Shown: positions 9,767-18,355 of the stretch, piece after piece
How the letters are laid out: each line of letters begins with the position of its first letter
Numbering within the stretch: the first letter of the stretch is position 1
Program-made: the position numbers and the translations under genes
Source of the DNA: an uncultured Prolixibacteraceae bacterium
Lineage (GTDB): Bacteria > Bacteroidota > Bacteroidia > Bacteroidales > Prolixibacteraceae
Assembly (NCBI GenBank): GCA_937915865.1
Contig: CALGIG010000015.1
Coordinates: 248,001-312,000, forward strand
DNA: 64,000 nt
Direction: 5' to 3'
The notes under the pieces: generated by a model
The model's input: the letters and a program-made list of their open reading frames with translations, nothing else
Databases searched by the model: none
What the model was told of the DNA's origin: nothing

Positions 9767-9912
9767 TTTTTTTGATTTTTGCGTTAAAATTAATAATAAT
9801 TAAAAAATAGAATGTTTAAAATGATATTTTTTTACCTAACTTATTGTTTTTTAGTTGTATTTCTTTCTTGTTGTCCTCCTTTCTTTACTGTTTAAGGGTT
9901 TTATCTTAGTAT

Positions 9913-10476
9913 TTAGTTGTATTCGATGTTCAAGTTTACATCGCCCGAATAAGAATCGCCGTTTATATCGGCCAGTCTGGTTCGTATAAAGACAAATAAA
10001 TATGCCTTGCATAATTGGGTAGGGCCTCGGCCCTTACCTTGTAATTTATTTAAATTGCTTAGGGGGAATGTGGCTGTATTTCCGGCATCTTTCCCATTGT
10101 ATTTGTTTTGCCCATCGTTTCTATACGAAAGATTAGCAGTACATAAAATACGCTCATCCAACTCGTTGCGGAGAACTACAAAAGCAGGCATGGTTGCTTT
10201 TACCCAAAGGTTATCGGCGCCTGTCAAGGTAAGAACACATAAACCTTCCAAAATCTTTGCTTTTGTAGTAAAGTCAACGGCTGGCCTTAAAACAAAGGGT
10301 TCCTGCTCACTCAGCACAATTTTGTCAGTAATGTTTAATTTAACACTAATTGCTTGTCCTGCAACTTGTAACGAAAATAAAATACAAACCAGGGCGACAA
10401 CAATAGGTCCTGCTGGAACTACCCGGTAAAACTTTGGGCCCGTCAAATTGGCTTGTATATATTCTTTTTCTCTCAT
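9913..10476 (-). CDS. Small exported pilin-like protein, DUF4402-like
   Basis: A 187-residue protein with a longer charged N-terminus (MREKEYIQANLTGPKFYRVV) before the hydrophobic signal segment (VVALVCILFSLQVAGQA), then a single beta-rich domain (ISVKLNITDKIVLSEQEPFV to SYSGDVNLNIEYN). The closing GDVNLNIEY matches the other three pilin-like genes, so it is probably a minor or adaptor subunit of the same structure. It has two cysteines in the mature part that could form a disulfide. The domain match is weaker than for the 9218-9766 gene. A double palindrome lies in the gap to the preceding gene. Confidence 0.6.
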   Translation of the reverse strand: MREKEYIQANLTGPKFYRVVPAGPIVVALVCILFSLQVAGQAISVKLNITDKIVLSEQEPFVLRPAVDFTTKAKILEGLCVLTLTGADNLWVKATMPAFVVLRNELDERILCTANLSYRNDGQNKYNGKDAGNTATFPLSNLNKLQGKGRGPTQLCKAYLFVFIRTRLADINGDSYSGDVNLNIEYN

Positions 10477-10530
10477 TTAGTATAAATTCTATTTAAAATT
10501 TATAGTCATTTTTAATGTACTCACCCCAAC

Positions 10531-10579
10531 GTCCGCAGGCGGACGATGTCCCCTCTCTTTAGGGAAGAGAGGGGACATC
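10531..10579. repeat. Double palindrome between two pilin-like genes
   Basis: Two adjacent perfect palindromes: GTCCGC-AG-GCGGAC at 10531-10544, then a 14-bp stem (GATGTCCCCTCTCT at 10545-10558 with its complement at 10566-10579) around a 7-base loop. Neither matches families A or B in sequence, but the position, at a junction of co-directional genes, is the same. Confidence 0.8.
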
Positions 10580-10639
10580 TCAGTCGCGAAGGTGTTGACT
10601 ATGTTTTAAATTCGTCATTATTTTTATTTTCAATATTTG

Positions 10640-11239
10640 TTAGTAGGTCGAATATTCAACCCTGATATTAATGTCGCCGGTATAAAGTCCAACTGCAGCG
10701 TTACTGGGTACCGCTCCAATTGCTCCGTAAATAAAGAGGTATGCGGTAGCCTTTGCTGCTGTGTACCCCACATGGTCGGGGGTAGGCGGAGCTGCCGGTA
10801 CACCAGAGGCGCGCCGAAGCACCGGAAATGTAACGCTGTTAAACCCGCCGGGAACAGCTACTGCCTGTGTTTTTGCAACGCTGCTGGTTGTAGCGCCCAG
10901 GTTCGAATAAGCCATATTTACTGTCAGCGGTATGCCATTGGGGTTTGTTCCAAGTAATAACTGAGGGTCAGCATCAATGGTTACTGTAATATCTAAATCG
11001 GCCTGAGCTTCAATGGCTATAACTGCGGCCTGCGGATCGTTCAATCCAATCGAAACCGTTTGACCAGCTATAATAACTGCTTGCTTATCGTTAAAATTAA
11101 GTTCATCCGGGTCTTGCGGAGTCAAAACAATCCCGTTCTGGGCATACAAACCAAAACTAATGCGTTGTGCTGTAGAACTTACCGAAAGCAGTAAGCCAAC
11201 AAAAGCTAAAAGGATAATATGGCGTTTGTTACCTGTCAT
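10640..11239 (-). CDS. Small exported pilin-like protein, DUF4402-like
   Basis: A 199-residue protein with the signal peptide MTGNKRHIILLAFVGLLLSVSSTAQ and one beta domain ending TGDINIRVEYSTY, the pattern shared with the flanking pilin-like genes. The middle contains a Pro/Ala-rich loop (GVPAAPPTPDHVGYTAAK). The start at 11239 lies immediately after the upstream stop (11242-11244), so the two genes are probably translated in sequence. It is inferred to be a subunit or tip component handled by the chaperone and usher encoded downstream. No adhesin-type second domain is visible. Confidence 0.6.
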   Translation of the reverse strand: MTGNKRHIILLAFVGLLLSVSSTAQRISFGLYAQNGIVLTPQDPDELNFNDKQAVIIAGQTVSIGLNDPQAAVIAIEAQADLDITVTIDADPQLLLGTNPNGIPLTVNMAYSNLGATTSSVAKTQAVAVPGGFNSVTFPVLRRASGVPAAPPTPDHVGYTAAKATAYLFIYGAIGAVPSNAAVGLYTGDINIRVEYSTY

Positions 11240-11241
11240 TA

Positions 11242-11796
11242 TCAGATGTATTCAACTTTAAGCGTAAACTCACCATCGTAATTACCTTCTTTGGCATCGC
11301 TAATATCTATTCTTCCACCAATCCATAAATAGTAAAGTCCATCCTGGTTGAAGCGCTGCATCAAATCAACGGCATCAAGCGGGGCGCTTGCCTTTTGGTT
11401 ATCTTGTTGATAGCCATAAACCTCGTAGTTTATAATTAAAGTTCCTGTTCCATAAACATTGGTCAATACCATTTGCGGAAGGTAGGTTATCCTAAAACTT
11501 GCATTAGGTTTTCCTTTCACAACCATTACACCGGCAGCCGGATCGGTAAGTGCGCTAACCGTGATAATCCCGTTTATTGCAGAACTTTCATCAAGGTCTA
11601 AATTTTTTATCGTCCGAAGTTCAATTTCAGTTTGTTCAATAACTGTTGCCGACGCTTTAATTGAAATTGAGCCCAGGTGTTGCGCCAGTATAATTTTAGG
11701 GCAAGTCAAAATCAAAAGAAACAGCCCTGCAATGACACTGAACTTTTGCTTTTCGAATAAAGAAGTAATCGTATTATGTGACTTATTTATTATCAT
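11242..11796 (-). CDS. DUF4402 pilin-like protein
   Basis: A 184-residue exported protein. After an N-terminal hydrophobic segment (FSVIAGLFLLILTCPKIILAQ), the mature part starts GSISIKASATVIEQTEIELR, closely resembling the ASATVQETVTL start of the 9218-9766 gene, and ends GEFTLKVEYI. That head-and-tail match supports DUF4402 membership and paralogy. It lies 11 bases after the large T9SS-type protein gene on the same strand and 2 bases before the next pilin-like gene, so all appear to be one transcription unit. Confidence 0.7.
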   Translation of the reverse strand: MIINKSHNTITSLFEKQKFSVIAGLFLLILTCPKIILAQHLGSISIKASATVIEQTEIELRTIKNLDLDESSAINGIITVSALTDPAAGVMVVKGKPNASFRITYLPQMVLTNVYGTGTLIINYEVYGYQQDNQKASAPLDAVDLMQRFNQDGLYYLWIGGRIDISDAKEGNYDGEFTLKVEYI

Positions 11797-11807
11797 CTTA
11801 ATTTTTT

Positions 11808-14800
11808 CTACCTTTTCTTTAATGCCTTAACCGATAAAACAGTTTTATTGCTTGTTAACCTTATAAATAAAATACCTGATACACTGGTTGCCGGAGTCCA
11901 GTCTACATTGTGGATACCACTTGGCAATGATCCTTTGAATGGCGTTTCCAATAATCGTCCGTACACATCAAAAATATCGATCTGAACAGGAGCAGTATCG
12001 GGCAAACTGAACCTGATTGTTGTACTTTCGCTGAATGGATTAGGGTAATTGGTAAACAGAACTGGTACTTTGTCCTGGTAAACCGGATCAGTTGTATTCC
12101 GACCTATCACAATAGAGAAAGGCAAACTTTCGGTTGTTTTGAGCTTGTTCTCAGTATTATTGTATTTTATTAACTGCGTGGGCACATTCAACGGGTCAAT
12201 GGCTTCAATAACAGCATTTTTGGTTGCTACCTGGTCAAATTCGTATTCATTGACCTGTAACATCGAAATGGCTTTTTTCTGTGTATGGTCCATCAACTGG
12301 AGGCTTAATTCTTCAGGCCAGTTTTTAGGTATTTCCCATTGAATAGTAAACGATCCGCCTATTTTTTGTCCGTCTTTTTGAGCATCGACATACAATGGGA
12401 TATATTCATTATCAGTAGATAATGGCAAGTCGTTAATAACCAATGGCTCATTGTAGCTTAACGAGCTTCTCATGTAAAGGGCCAGCCAGCTATCGCTCAT
12501 TGGTTCTAACCTGTAACCATCCCAGGTATCAGGCCCGGTAACTCCATTTTCGCTAAGTAACAAGATCGAAGTTGTTTGCATTCCTTCCCCCGAAAGGGTA
12601 ATCGGAACAATAACAGAATTATCAATGGAAGCTGTTTTTAAGAAATTACCATTAACGGTTGATTTGGCAAGGTTTGTAAAACTCAAGCCCGGACTGTTTG
12701 TATTGGCATGTACCCAGAAAGCCTGGAAGGGGGCAATCCGTCCGTTACCCAAAGTTCCTGAAATCCCATTCCACGTTAAATATTCTCCGTTTCCTCCATT
12801 AGCCGATGGATCCCAAATATAAATTGTGTTGTCAATGTTTGTTTTAGTCCACCCCGAAGTTAAATCCCAGTCTAAAGTAGAAGCGGTTGGGTTACCTTTA
12901 AGGTTCCATCCCTGGTCGGCAATATTCCTGTCGATATAGTTTCCTGAACTTTGGCTTGAAAGATCACGAAGGGTATAAGTTAAGCTGAAGCTATGTCCGC
13001 CAAGTGCATTTTCGTTACCGGTTACTGTCATTGTTTGGGGAAGTACATCAGAATATGTTCCTCCTTCAGTAATTCCTGCACCATTGAAAATATAATGGAA
13101 ATGTCCTTCTCCTGCCGGAATCGCAGATGAAAACCCTCCCGGGTTTCTCCAGCTTTGAAGTGAAGTTCCGGCATCTGTCTCGTTCCACAGTAGCAAATTA
13201 GGTTGTTTCAGTGGATAAGTAGAACCGGTAAAACCTTGAGTAACCAAAGGCGTCTTAAACATATCACTGTATGTAGTTGATACAGGCGATGATACCATCC
13301 GCCAGCCTTTTACTCCGGTCAGCAACCTTTCCATTTTAAGGGTAGGAGAGCTTGTGCTTAAGTTTATATAACTGCCATCCGATTTAATGATAATTTTTGA
13401 ATCATTAAAAGTCGAAACATTCGCTGTTGCATTTAATTTTAGCACAGGTCCTGCTTCAAGAGTAAGTGTTGCTCCATCTTTAATATTTAGGTGGTCTGAA
13501 ATACTGACATCATTTGCCGGGCTTGATCCACTAATGACTGGATTGTTGGCAGTTAAGGGAATTAAAATGCTATTGTTGCCATCTGGAACCTCATTGGGGG
13601 TCCAGTTTAAAACATTGGCCCATGCAGTGGAAGTTGAACCATTCCATGTAGTCTCGTTATAAAAATGGATGGTAACTTCAGCAAAGTTACTACACGTTCC
13701 ATTCGTTATTGTCCACCGTAAGACATAAGAGCCGGTACTTCCTGCTGTAAATGTTGAATTACCATTGGTTTGTGCACTGAAAGTTCCTGTTCCTCCGCCG
13801 GTAATACTCCATACCCCATTCCCGGTGGAAGGTATTGTTCCACCCAATGTATTGGTTGTCAAAGTTCCGATATAGTTGAATTTGGTAGTTGAAATGCTTG
13901 CGGTTGTTGGTGCTGCTTCAACAGTTATTGTTCCGGTTGCTGTTACGGTTCCACAACCACCTGATAGCGGAATACTGTAATTGAATACACCATAAATGCT
14001 TGGTATTCCACTAATTGTAATTGTATTTGAAGCCCAGCTTGCTGAAACTCCTGTTGGTAATCCTATAGGTGAACCTATTCCGGTTGCCCCAGTTGTAATA
14101 TGAGTAATTGGGGTTATTGCAGTATTGGCACATACAGTTGGAAAAGAAGAAGCAGAGCTAACTGTATTTGTTGCAAGCATTGTTACCGAAACAGCAAGCC
14201 TGTCAACCGACTCACAACCAGAAACAGTCTGACTTCCGTAATAGGTTCCTGAAGTTAATAAGGTATTGGAAGCTAAAGCGCTTCCTCCTGAGGATGTAGT
14301 GTACCATTTTATATTTAAACCGGTTGCTGATAAGTTAGCTACTGTAGCTCCCTCGCAAAACGATTGCGCTGAACTTCCTGTTGGCGCTGTAATATCTTGT
14401 AAGTTAATTTTATAAACCGACCATTTACCATCAGAACAGCCATATTGACTGGTTTGCCTGACAGCAACATAACCTCCATTCAAATAATAGTTTTCCCAAT
14501 GGACCGTTACTGAATAATCAGAAATTCCGTTAACTCCGTGGACGGATAAGAATGACGAAGTATGTCCTGATTGTGTTGAAGTACAATTTGAAACTGTAGA
14601 TCCATTGTTTGATGTTATTGTTCCTCCGTATACAGCCCATTCGAATAAATTGAGATTCATATCTCCGACATTGGTGGTAATTGCTGTAATGTGAAAAGTA
14701 GCGGTGGATCCAGGGCATAAATTTGTTGGGCCAACTGATTCACCAATATTTGTCAAATCATGTGGCCACCAGGGACAATACGAAATGTAGGGATTTCCCG

Positions 14801-16079
14801 GACTGCCATTAGATGTCCATTGTTGCCCACTTTTAATTTGGCATGACGGGCATGGTAAATCGTTTGGGAAACATGAGTTTGTACAACCAGCCTGATTTCC
14901 CGATGTCTGTATAGTTCCAAAGACATAGAATGAAGCTGAGTTATACATATTTGATACCCCGCCATTTGAAATAAAATCATTGCCAACAATCAAATTTCCG
15001 TTATTAAGATTTATATCTCCCGATTTAGTAAGGTTCCCATCAACTACAACCAGTGCTCCCGTGTTGTTTAATGATAGGTTCCCTGAATTAATAGTAAGAT
15101 TACCATTAATATCAAGTGTTCCCAGGTTAACCTGAACGTAGTTGTTGGTTGTTACGTTTTTATCAACACTTAATTTTTTGCCATTATTAATATTTATATA
15201 GCTACCTGTTGTCAAGTTTCCATTTACGGTAACATCTCCGGTATTTAATTCTACATATCCGGGAACTGAAAGGTCTTCACCTACAAAAATTGTTTGGGTG
15301 CTGTTGTTTTTAAAATCCCCGGTAGTTATTGTAACGTCTTTCTGAACGCTTAATGTAGAATTGGCATTAGCTTCGACTCCTAAATAAGAGTTTAGATTGC
15401 CGCCAATGCTTAATGTTGCATTATTATTGGTATGAACATATCCTGTATGAGTTGTACAATCGGATGTAACAATTGTAGTCCCTCCATTTATTTCAACGTA
15501 GCCATAAACATCTAATTTACCGCCAACACTGACCGGATAAGAAGTAACAAAATTCCCCGAGGTTAGCGTTATATTGCCAACAGTATTTACACTTCCATTA
15601 TTAACCGACAATGAATTAGCAGTCATATTTCCGCCAATGTAAACATTGTTACTTGTTCCAGTTGTAAAAGCTCCATTAATGCTTAAGTTTCCGGTAACAG
15701 TGAATTTTTGTGGATCATTAATTTGGTATGAACCGGTTTGATAACTAAAGTTACCATTTACAACCAGTTCGGCTGAGCTCCAGAAATTAATAGCTGAAGA
15801 ACTTGAGTAGGTGAAATTTCCGTTGATAACTAATTTTCCTGAACCTGTAATCTGCCCCGAGTTCCAGATTAAATCACTGCCAACAGTTATTGTATGCCCA
15901 CTGGCAATTTGAACATCGTCCCCCGAAACCGGTATTCCTGATGGGTTCCAGGTTGAAGCGCTATTCCAGTTTCCTGAAGTAGCACTGCTGTAATAGGTAG
16001 CAAACCCTGAGAATCCACTGAAGATCAGGAAAACAAAAATAAATGACCTATTGATATATTTCAGACAGATTGAGGTCAT
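11808..16079 (-). CDS. Large secreted beta-helix/Ig-like protein with T9SS C-terminal sorting domain
   Basis: A 1,423-residue exported protein. The start is set at the ATG at 16079 because it overlaps the upstream stop in an ATGA and is followed at once by a signal peptide (hydrophobic FIFVFLIFSGFSGFA). Residues about 25-70 carry a SGNWNSASTW...P..GDDV unit; residues about 70-430 are short repeats of the form L-x-V/I-x-G-N-L/F-T, typical of a right-handed beta-helix. Ig/PKD-like domains follow, then a second TWNG...NW unit near 808. The last 85 residues (TNYPNPFSESTTIRFSLP onward, ending FIRLTSNKTVLSVKALKKR) are a type IX secretion sorting domain, so the protein should be secreted or anchored on the cell surface. 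Its role, possibly adhesive, is unknown. Confidence 0.85.
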   Translation of the reverse strand: MTSICLKYINRSFIFVFLIFSGFSGFATYYSSATSGNWNSASTWNPSGIPVSGDDVQIASGHTITVGSDLIWNSGQITGSGKLVINGNFTYSSSSAINFWSSAELVVNGNFSYQTGSYQINDPQKFTVTGNLSINGAFTTGTSNNVYIGGNMTANSLSVNNGSVNTVGNITLTSGNFVTSYPVSVGGKLDVYGYVEINGGTTIVTSDCTTHTGYVHTNNNATLSIGGNLNSYLGVEANANSTLSVQKDVTITTGDFKNNSTQTIFVGEDLSVPGYVELNTGDVTVNGNLTTGSYININNGKKLSVDKNVTTNNYVQVNLGTLDINGNLTINSGNLSLNNTGALVVVDGNLTKSGDINLNNGNLIVGNDFISNGGVSNMYNSASFYVFGTIQTSGNQAGCTNSCFPNDLPCPSCQIKSGQQWTSNGSPGNPYISYCPWWPHDLTNIGESVGPTNLCPGSTATFHITAITTNVGDMNLNLFEWAVYGGTITSNNGSTVSNCTSTQSGHTSSFLSVHGVNGISDYSVTVHWENYYLNGGYVAVRQTSQYGCSDGKWSVYKINLQDITAPTGSSAQSFCEGATVANLSATGLNIKWYTTSSGGSALASNTLLTSGTYYGSQTVSGCESVDRLAVSVTMLATNTVSSASSFPTVCANTAITPITHITTGATGIGSPIGLPTGVSASWASNTITISGIPSIYGVFNYSIPLSGGCGTVTATGTITVEAAPTTASISTTKFNYIGTLTTNTLGGTIPSTGNGVWSITGGGTGTFSAQTNGNSTFTAGSTGSYVLRWTITNGTCSNFAEVTIHFYNETTWNGSTSTAWANVLNWTPNEVPDGNNSILIPLTANNPVISGSSPANDVSISDHLNIKDGATLTLEAGPVLKLNATANVSTFNDSKIIIKSDGSYINLSTSSPTLKMERLLTGVKGWRMVSSPVSTTYSDMFKTPLVTQGFTGSTYPLKQPNLLLWNETDAGTSLQSWRNPGGFSSAIPAGEGHFHYIFNGAGITEGGTYSDVLPQTMTVTGNENALGGHSFSLTYTLRDLSSQSSGNYIDRNIADQGWNLKGNPTASTLDWDLTSGWTKTNIDNTIYIWDPSANGGNGEYLTWNGISGTLGNGRIAPFQAFWVHANTNSPGLSFTNLAKSTVNGNFLKTASIDNSVIVPITLSGEGMQTTSILLLSENGVTGPDTWDGYRLEPMSDSWLALYMRSSLSYNEPLVINDLPLSTDNEYIPLYVDAQKDGQKIGGSFTIQWEIPKNWPEELSLQLMDHTQKKAISMLQVNEYEFDQVATKNAVIEAIDPLNVPTQLIKYNNTENKLKTTESLPFSIVIGRNTTDPVYQDKVPVLFTNYPNPFSESTTIRFSLPDTAPVQIDIFDVYGRLLETPFKGSLPSGIHNVDWTPATSVSGILFIRLTSNKTVLSVKALKKR

Positions 16080-17380
16080 TGCATGATAATGGGGTTGGTA
16101 TGAACAAGAGTGCCTACTGTAATTGTCGCGTTTCCGCTTGTTGTCCCAGTACAACAATAATTACTAACTGAAGTTAAGGTATATGTTTTTGTCGTGCTTG
16201 GACTTACAGTAATCGAATATGGACTGGTTCCTGAGTAAGATGGAACATTTGTCGAATTAGTGCCATCAAAATAAGTAAAACTCCAGGGGCTTGATCCTGT
16301 TAAGGAAACGGATAAAGTGGTTGAACTACCGGCACATATTGATGCAGTTCCTGATATTGTTGCAGTAGGAGTTTGGGCAGAGTTAATAACAATTGAGTTG
16401 GTTTGGTAATATAAGCTCCCAATCCGATAAATTGCATAATATGTCCCAGCCTGGTCAATTCGAATACTATAAGGCGGATTGATAGGTGTTGCTTGTGTTG
16501 CAAGTAAGGATTGGTTTCTGAACCATTTTATCAAATTAACTTGTGTAGGTGAACTGGAATCACCAATTGTTAGCGTGGCTGATCCTCCTGTACAAATGCA
16601 AGAATTTGATGTTGACAGATTACTGACATCAATAGTGTTTTGGTCTATTGAAGAGCTAATAACAGTATTTGTGTTGGTTGATTCATTGGAAATAAGAGCT
16701 TCGAAATTTCCAGCATCGCATGTTGTTGAAGTTGTAATGGTGGTAGTACCACCATAATCGTTACAAACAGTAAAATAAGAATAACTTACATTAACGGTTC
16801 CAAAGATATAAATGTGGGATGAATTGGCGATTATCGATCCATTATTACTTCCTGAATTTCTAGTCATATTTCCATAGACAATGAAGTAACTCGATAGCGA
16901 AAAGGTTGTTTGAGTCCCTAATAATACATTCCCTTTTACAACAACTACCGAATTTGGCCCCATCTCGAAATCACCCTGACTGCTCATTTCAAAGTTTCCT
17001 GTAATAATGAGTGTCCCGTTTACAATTAGCTTTTTATTATTATTAATTGTTACATAGGTTACGGTGTAGGTCGAACCTGCTTCAACTGTAACATCATCAT
17101 TTATAGTTACATAATCGTTGGCGCCTGGAATCACACTGCCGGACCAGGTTGTTGCAGTACCCCAATTCCCACTCTTTGAGCTTGAAATGTAACTTGCATT
17201 AGTTGAAAAAGCTATTATGAATAAGGCGAAAAACAGGATCGTTCTTTTTGATCGCCTTATATTTCCGGCATCTGATAAGAAAGTCAGATATATTTTCCTG
17301 GTATGAAAAAAATAACTAAAGACTAAAGAAATGGGGTAGAAAAAAAGTATATATAAATTTCTAGCGTTAGACTTAATCAT
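16076..17380 (-). CDS. Secreted beta-helix/Ig-like protein lacking a sorting domain
   Basis: A 434-residue protein paralogous to the start of the next gene: both begin the mature region with Y-x-S-S-x-x-S-G-N-W-x-x-A-x-T-W and continue into beta-helix-type repeats (LIVNGTLIITGNFEMSSQGD). Ig-like sequence follows (TATISGTASICAGSSTTLSV, ending TSGNATITVG). The N-terminus holds two hydrophobic stretches; the second (RTILFFALFIIAFSTNAS, about residues 46-63) looks like the true signal peptide, but no internal ATG precedes it. Unlike its neighbour it stops without a T9SS sorting domain. It is translationally coupled to the downstream gene by a 4-base overlap. It may depend on the downstream protein or be a remnant of a split or duplicated gene. 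Confidence 0.7.
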   Translation of the reverse strand: MIKSNARNLYILFFYPISLVFSYFFHTRKIYLTFLSDAGNIRRSKRTILFFALFIIAFSTNASYISSSKSGNWGTATTWSGSVIPGANDYVTINDDVTVEAGSTYTVTYVTINNNKKLIVNGTLIITGNFEMSSQGDFEMGPNSVVVVKGNVLLGTQTTFSLSSYFIVYGNMTRNSGSNNGSIIANSSHIYIFGTVNVSYSYFTVCNDYGGTTTITTSTTCDAGNFEALISNESTNTNTVISSSIDQNTIDVSNLSTSNSCICTGGSATLTIGDSSSPTQVNLIKWFRNQSLLATQATPINPPYSIRIDQAGTYYAIYRIGSLYYQTNSIVINSAQTPTATISGTASICAGSSTTLSVSLTGSSPWSFTYFDGTNSTNVPSYSGTSPYSITVSPSTTKTYTLTSVSNYCCTGTTSGNATITVGTLVHTNPIIMQ

Positions 17381-17535
17381 TCAGCTCAATTCTAAATTTC
17401 CACGATAAAAATAGATTTATTCAGAAATCAGGTGAGCCGAAGTTTTCAAACCATACTATACAAATACCAAACAAGTACTTTGATTTATCAAAGCACATCA
17501 TGGATTTAATAAAAAATATCAGATTATTTATTTAG

Positions 17536-17745
17536 TTAAACAATTTTGATTTTATACTTGAATATCTCAATAATATCACCTGCCCGAAGTTTGGCGCGTT
17601 TGCGAAATTCGGGCTCGCCATTGCGGAAAACAAGTCCTTCTTCAACCATTAGCTTTGCCTGGCCTCCAGATTCGCTTATGCGCATAGCTTTCAATAGTTT
17701 GATGAGTTCAATGTATTCTTCACCATTTAGAGTATATATTTCCAT
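17536..17745 (-). CDS. S4-domain RNA-binding protein (YbcJ/YaaA type)
   Basis: A 69-residue cytoplasmic protein that is essentially one S4 RNA-binding domain: EYIELIKLLKAMRISESGGQ, then KLMVEEGLVFRNGEPEFRKR and the closing LRAGDIIEIFKYKIKIV. The pattern of a helix pair followed by a V-x-V-N-G-E-x-E-x-R-K-x-x-K-L loop is typical of small stand-alone S4 proteins such as E. coli YbcJ. Such proteins bind structured RNA, with ribosome-related roles proposed. It stands alone between the surface-protein cluster and a MmcQ/YjbR gene. Confidence 0.88.
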   Translation of the reverse strand: MEIYTLNGEEYIELIKLLKAMRISESGGQAKLMVEEGLVFRNGEPEFRKRAKLRAGDIIEIFKYKIKIV

Positions 17746-17839
17746 GAAAGAAGTGCTTTAAAAACCTCCAATAACAAATATTGGATAGTATATTTGATTA
17801 ATTTTCAATAAATTATTAGGTGGTTAAATAAACTGATTA

Positions 17840-18190
17840 CTATAATTTTAGTTCCTTTTTAAGTCTTAATGGCATTTTGCTCACTACTAAAGCATACGAA
17901 TGGTCAATTAACTCGCAGATTAACTTTTCATTTAAAGATCCATCCATCAGAACTGTGTTCCAGTGAGTTTTATTCATGTGATATCCCGGTCTAATCGCGT
18001 GATATTGTTCCCGAAGTTCAATCGCTTTTTCCGGGTCACATTTCAAGGATAAACTCCATTCTCCTTCAAGATTTGTCAGAGCAAACATTTTACCTTTAAC
18101 TTTGAAAACAAGCGTATTTTCATCAAATGGAAATTCCTCTGTTACACCAGTTTTTCGCAAACAATATTCTCTGAAATTTTCAATATTCAT
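17840..18190 (-). CDS. MmcQ/YjbR family protein
   Basis: A 116-residue cytoplasmic protein of the MmcQ/YjbR family (CyaY-like DNA-binding fold). The start is taken at the ATG at 18190, giving MNIENFREYCLRKTGVTEEF, the usual beginning; an upstream in-frame start at 18247 would add a poorly conserved tail. Recognisable elements are FPFDENTLVFKVKGKMFALT, LSLKCDPEKAIELREQY, and the family hallmark GYHMNKTHWNTV near residue 75. The function of the family is poorly defined; some members bind DNA. It is divergent from kup. Confidence 0.88.
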   Translation of the reverse strand: MNIENFREYCLRKTGVTEEFPFDENTLVFKVKGKMFALTNLEGEWSLSLKCDPEKAIELREQYHAIRPGYHMNKTHWNTVLMDGSLNEKLICELIDHSYALVVSKMPLRLKKELKL

Positions 18191-18314
18191 CTTGGTCGTA
18201 TTTTGCCCAAAATTAAAAACTTTAGCTTGAAAAACTTGTTTTAACAATTCTTAAGAAATTATAAACTTCAAAATTGAATTAGAGGGAAAAGGAATAACTA
18301 ATATAGTCTTTGGT

Positions 18315-18322
18315 TAACTTTG
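18315..18322 (+). promoter_or_regulatory. Possible -7 box upstream of kup
   Basis: TAACTTTG matches the Bacteroidota TAnnTTTG -7 consensus 33 bases before the kup ATG. No clear TTG -33 element is found at the expected distance, so this is only a candidate. Confidence 0.35.
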
Positions 18323-18355
18323 GCTCTAATTTTTTGGAATCAAATTTAGTTTTAC

